Positions 61,846-64,000 of a DNA stretch of 64,000 nt are shown here, one piece after another. The notes beneath the pieces are model-generated. The model made no database searches. It was not told where the DNA came from and saw nothing but the letters and a program-made list of their open reading frames with translations. Source of the stretch: an uncultured Bacteroidales bacterium (GTDB lineage: Bacteria; Bacteroidota; Bacteroidia; Bacteroidales; P3); assembly GCA_937886715.1 (NCBI GenBank), contig CAKZZD010000009.1, positions 1-64,000 on the forward strand, given 5' to 3'. The stretch's first letter is position 1; the number at the start of each line of letters is the position of its first letter. The position numbers and the translations under genes were made by a program.

Positions 61846-62694
61846 TTATTTTTCAAGCAGGGCTTTTGCCTTGGCGGCAATGTCTTCGTCGACAAGGATG
61901 CGGCCGCAGTTTTCGCAAACGATGACTTTTTTGTGCATCTTGATTTCCATCTGGCGCTGTGGCGGGATGTTGCTGAAGCAGCCGCCGCACGAGTCGCGGT
62001 CGATGGTGACGACGGCCAGTCCGTTGCGGGCGGCGTTGCGGATGCGTTTGTAGCCGAAGAGGTAGCGCTCGTCGGTGCCGGTGAAGAGCTGTTCCTGTTC
62101 GGCAGACTTCTTGAGCAGGCGCTCCTCGTCCTTCTCGGTTTCGGCGATGATGGAGGTCAGTTCTTCGCGTTTGGCGGCGAGGTCTTTCTCGCGGTTTTCG
62201 AGCAGCAGTTTGGCTGCTTCGATGTGCTGTTTCAGTTCCTTGACTTTGGCGGCACCCTCTTTGTTCTTGCGTTCGCAGAGCTGGATCTCAAGATTCTGGA
62301 ATTCGATTTCTTTGCTCAATGACTCAAAATCACGGTTGTTTCGAGCGTTTTCCTGCTGTTTCTCGTACTTTTTGATTTGCTCTTCGTGGTCGGCAATTTC
62401 GATGCTGCGGGTCTTGTTGGCAGTTTCCGTGGATTTGATTTCGTTGCTGAAGTTCTCGATACGAGTGTTCAGACCGGCGATTTCGTCTTCAAGGTCTTGG
62501 ACGGCCTGCGGCAGTTCGCCGCGGATGATTTTGATTTTGTCGATCTCGGAGTCGATGCTCTGGAGGGTGTAGAGGGCAACAAGACGTTGCTCAACGGCGA
62601 CATCGACGTCGGGGCGGATGATGACGGGGGCTTCGGCCTGGGGCTGTTCAGCGGCGGCACTGGCTGCTTTCTTAGTACTGACTTTCTTTGCCAT
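61846..62694 (-). CDS. C4-type zinc ribbon coiled-coil protein
   Basis: 282 aa. Residues about 40-205 are long coiled-coil helices. The C-terminal part has a zinc ribbon: CGGCFSNIPPQRQ and CENCGRIL (two CxxC pairs). This family is found widely next to nif3, as it is here, but its function is not settled. The start at 62694 is chosen because the earlier part of the frame overlaps nif3. An internal -7 element TAATTTTG (62768-62775 on the minus strand) lies inside the end of nif3. Confidence 0.85.
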   Translation of the reverse strand: MAKKVSTKKAASAAAEQPQAEAPVIIRPDVDVAVEQRLVALYTLQSIDSEIDKIKIIRGELPQAVQDLEDEIAGLNTRIENFSNEIKSTETANKTRSIEIADHEEQIKKYEKQQENARNNRDFESLSKEIEFQNLEIQLCERKNKEGAAKVKELKQHIEAAKLLLENREKDLAAKREELTSIIAETEKDEERLLKKSAEQEQLFTGTDERYLFGYKRIRNAARNGLAVVTIDRDSCGGCFSNIPPQRQMEIKMHKKVIVCENCGRILVDEDIAAKAKALLEK

Positions 62695-62720
62695 GTTTAT
62701 CGTATGTTTTTGTATATAAA

Positions 62721-63506
62721 TCAAATATATAGGACAAGCCCTTGTTGGGAGTCCGAAATACGGCATGCAAAATTACTAATTTTTTTTGATATTGCGCAAT
62801 AAATTAATTCTTTGGCAAATTGTTCGCTTTCATAGTGTCCGATGTCGGCCAGGATGATGCGGCTTTCGGCGCGCTGAAAGTCGTGGTATTTCATGTCGGC
62901 GGTAAGGTAGATGTCGGCTTTGGCACGGATGGCGTCGCCGATGAGGAAGCTGCCCGATCCGCCGCAGATGGCCACGCGGTGGACGGGTTGTTGCGAGTCG
63001 TGTGCCGAGCAGCGTATTACGGGCAGGTGCAGCACGCTTTTGCAGCGCTGTAGGAATTGTTCGGCGGTGACGGCGGAAGGAAGTGTGCCCACCATGCCGG
63101 CGCCGAGGGTGGGGTCGTTGTCGAACGGCTTGAGGATTCTGCAGCCGGTCAAGCCAAGCTTTTCGGCAAGGATGCCGTTGACGCCATCGCTCATGTTGTC
63201 GAGGTTGGTATGGGCGGCGTAAACGGCGATATTCTCGCGTGCCATGCGGAGCACCATGCGTCCGGTCTCGCTGCTGTCGGTGATGCGTTTGATGCCTGAG
63301 AAGATGAAGGGATGGTGGGTGACGATCAGGTTGAGGCCCAAGGCGACAGCCTCGTCCACCACGGCAGGCGTGAGGTCGAGGGCGACCAATGCACCGAGAT
63401 ATTCCGCGTTGCCGTCACCCATCAGGAATCCCGCATTGTCGTAGTCTTCCTGGTATTCGGGATGGAATGTGGCATCGAGAAATGAGATTACTTCTTTGAT
63501 TTTCAT
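62721..63506 (-). CDS. Nif3-like dinuclear metal-center protein
   Basis: 261 aa. Conserved metal ligands are present: LIVTHHPFIFSGIKRI, YAAHTNLDNM, then the C-terminal DIGHYESEQFAKE. This is the short form without the inserted domain found in YqfO proteins. Family members may act as GTP cyclohydrolase I-like enzymes, but this is not demonstrated here. The start at 63506 overlaps the stop of the previous gene (ATGA), and the end lies 26 bases before the zinc ribbon gene. Confidence 0.9.
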   Translation of the reverse strand: MKIKEVISFLDATFHPEYQEDYDNAGFLMGDGNAEYLGALVALDLTPAVVDEAVALGLNLIVTHHPFIFSGIKRITDSSETGRMVLRMARENIAVYAAHTNLDNMSDGVNGILAEKLGLTGCRILKPFDNDPTLGAGMVGTLPSAVTAEQFLQRCKSVLHLPVIRCSAHDSQQPVHRVAICGGSGSFLIGDAIRAKADIYLTADMKYHDFQRAESRIILADIGHYESEQFAKELIYCAISKKISNFACRISDSQQGLVLYI

Positions 63507-63994
63507 TTTGTTGAGTGGGGTATTTTGTTCAGTATGGAATTGATTGTGTGCCGGACGCCCTGGCTCATGGGGGTGGGGCGGAGCATCAGCAGTGATTGCC
63601 GCAGCTCTTCGAGCAACTCGGGATAGTGACGGCATTGGTGGAAGGCAAGTTTGCCGCAGAGACTGCGAACCCCTGCGGTTTCGTCGTCCATGGCGAGATG
63701 GCGGAGCGAGAAGTCGAGCAGAGCGGTGTCGACATCCTCCTCCCATGCCATCCGCTCGAGCAGAGTCAGTGCCAGCCTCCGCAGGCTGGTGTTTGGAGTG
63801 GTGACGGCCAGGCTGATCAGCTCATGCCGGCGGGTGGCCAGTTGGGGGGTGTCGGATGGCGGCAGATGTGTCAGGACCCATGCGGATGTGACGGCATCGT
63901 CGCCTGCGTCTAGCATGACGGACAAGAGGCGGTTGCGAAATGCGGCATTTTCATGCGCCTTTTTGGCCAGCGCCTTGATGTCGTCGATGTGCAT
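63503..63994 (-). CDS. Hypothetical alpha-helical (HEAT-like) protein, possibly partial
   Basis: 163 aa from the ATG at 63994; because this is six bases from the edge, the true start may lie outside the window. The sequence is all helical, with units such as LRRLALTLLERMAWEEDVDTALLDFSL that resemble HEAT repeats. Family not recognised. Its stop overlaps the start of nif3, which implies coupled translation of the HEAT-like, nif3, zinc ribbon and hutH genes. Confidence 0.65.
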   Translation of the reverse strand: MHIDDIKALAKKAHENAAFRNRLLSVMLDAGDDAVTSAWVLTHLPPSDTPQLATRRHELISLAVTTPNTSLRRLALTLLERMAWEEDVDTALLDFSLRHLAMDDETAGVRSLCGKLAFHQCRHYPELLEELRQSLLMLRPTPMSQGVRHTINSILNKIPHSTK

Positions 63995-64000
63995 CCGTTT

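Noticed and set aside
1..64000. tRNA, rRNA and other known RNA genes
   Set aside because: None could be recognised by eye in the gaps; a covariance search would be the decisive check.

Overview
This is a chromosomal contig from a GC-rich member of the Bacteroidales (Bacteroidota), probably assembled from a metagenome or isolate library, because its first 40 bases are an Illumina adapter rather than genome. The evidence for the lineage is the recurring Bacteroidota -7 promoter motif TAnnTTTG, secreted proteins with type IX secretion (T9SS) C-terminal domains, a GWxTD-type protein, a DUF2723 membrane protein, BspA-type leucine-rich repeats and a DUF2130 protein. The genus cannot be read from the sequence. 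No rRNA or tRNA gene was seen.

Layout. 0.6-9.4 kb: ppdK and pckA, a secreted BspA-like LRR protein, and gcvP, followed by a strong terminator and a candidate structured small RNA. 9.7-15.5 kb (minus): a USP-like protein coupled to a 1240-aa gliding-motility-type secreted protein, then a His-rich CDF metal exporter. 15.8-22.9 kb: an OmpA-like protein and a giant alpha-2-macroglobulin. 23.2-30.2 kb: arginine deiminase, a DUF2723 protein, a small conserved-looking ORF, an isolated atpB and pgk. 30.4-37.2 kb (minus): a tight six-gene cluster (pfp, EnvC-like, lpxH, tpiA, LolC/E-like permease, histidine kinase). 37.4-43.3 kb: sdaA, a YARHG protein, an AlaX-like editing protein, bcp and dnaK. 43.4-48.1 kb is a visibly AT-rich accessory island. 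48.2-64 kb returns to core-like genes: DUF2130, GWxTD/LpxL/GT2, an S9 peptidase-beta barrel-gltX-skp cluster, a nitroreductase pair, and a HEAT-like/nif3/zinc ribbon/hutH cluster.

Central metabolism is coherent. PPDK and an apparently PPi-dependent phosphofructokinase, together with ATP-type PEP carboxykinase, pgk and tpiA, suggest pyrophosphate-linked glycolysis/gluconeogenesis. GcvP, SdaA, arginine deiminase and HutH point to amino-acid use.

The most unusual locus is 44563-46123 in the AT-rich island. A 447-aa TnpB-like RuvC nuclease, with all its catalytic and zinc-finger residues visible, is followed by a small array of three identical 36-bp repeats separated by two unrelated 30-bp spacers, plus a degenerate fourth repeat at the far end. 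The first repeat begins inside the tnpB stop codon, where a TnpB guide-RNA scaffold would normally end. There is no tnpA, cas1 or cas2. This looks like a TnpB/CRISPR intermediate (type V-U-like), although an orphan array of another type placed next to a TnpB is not excluded. A DUF2971 protein lies on the other side of the array. The window also carries a family of intergenic palindromes built from an 11-bp iteron (CTGTTGTACGA), mostly just downstream of genes.
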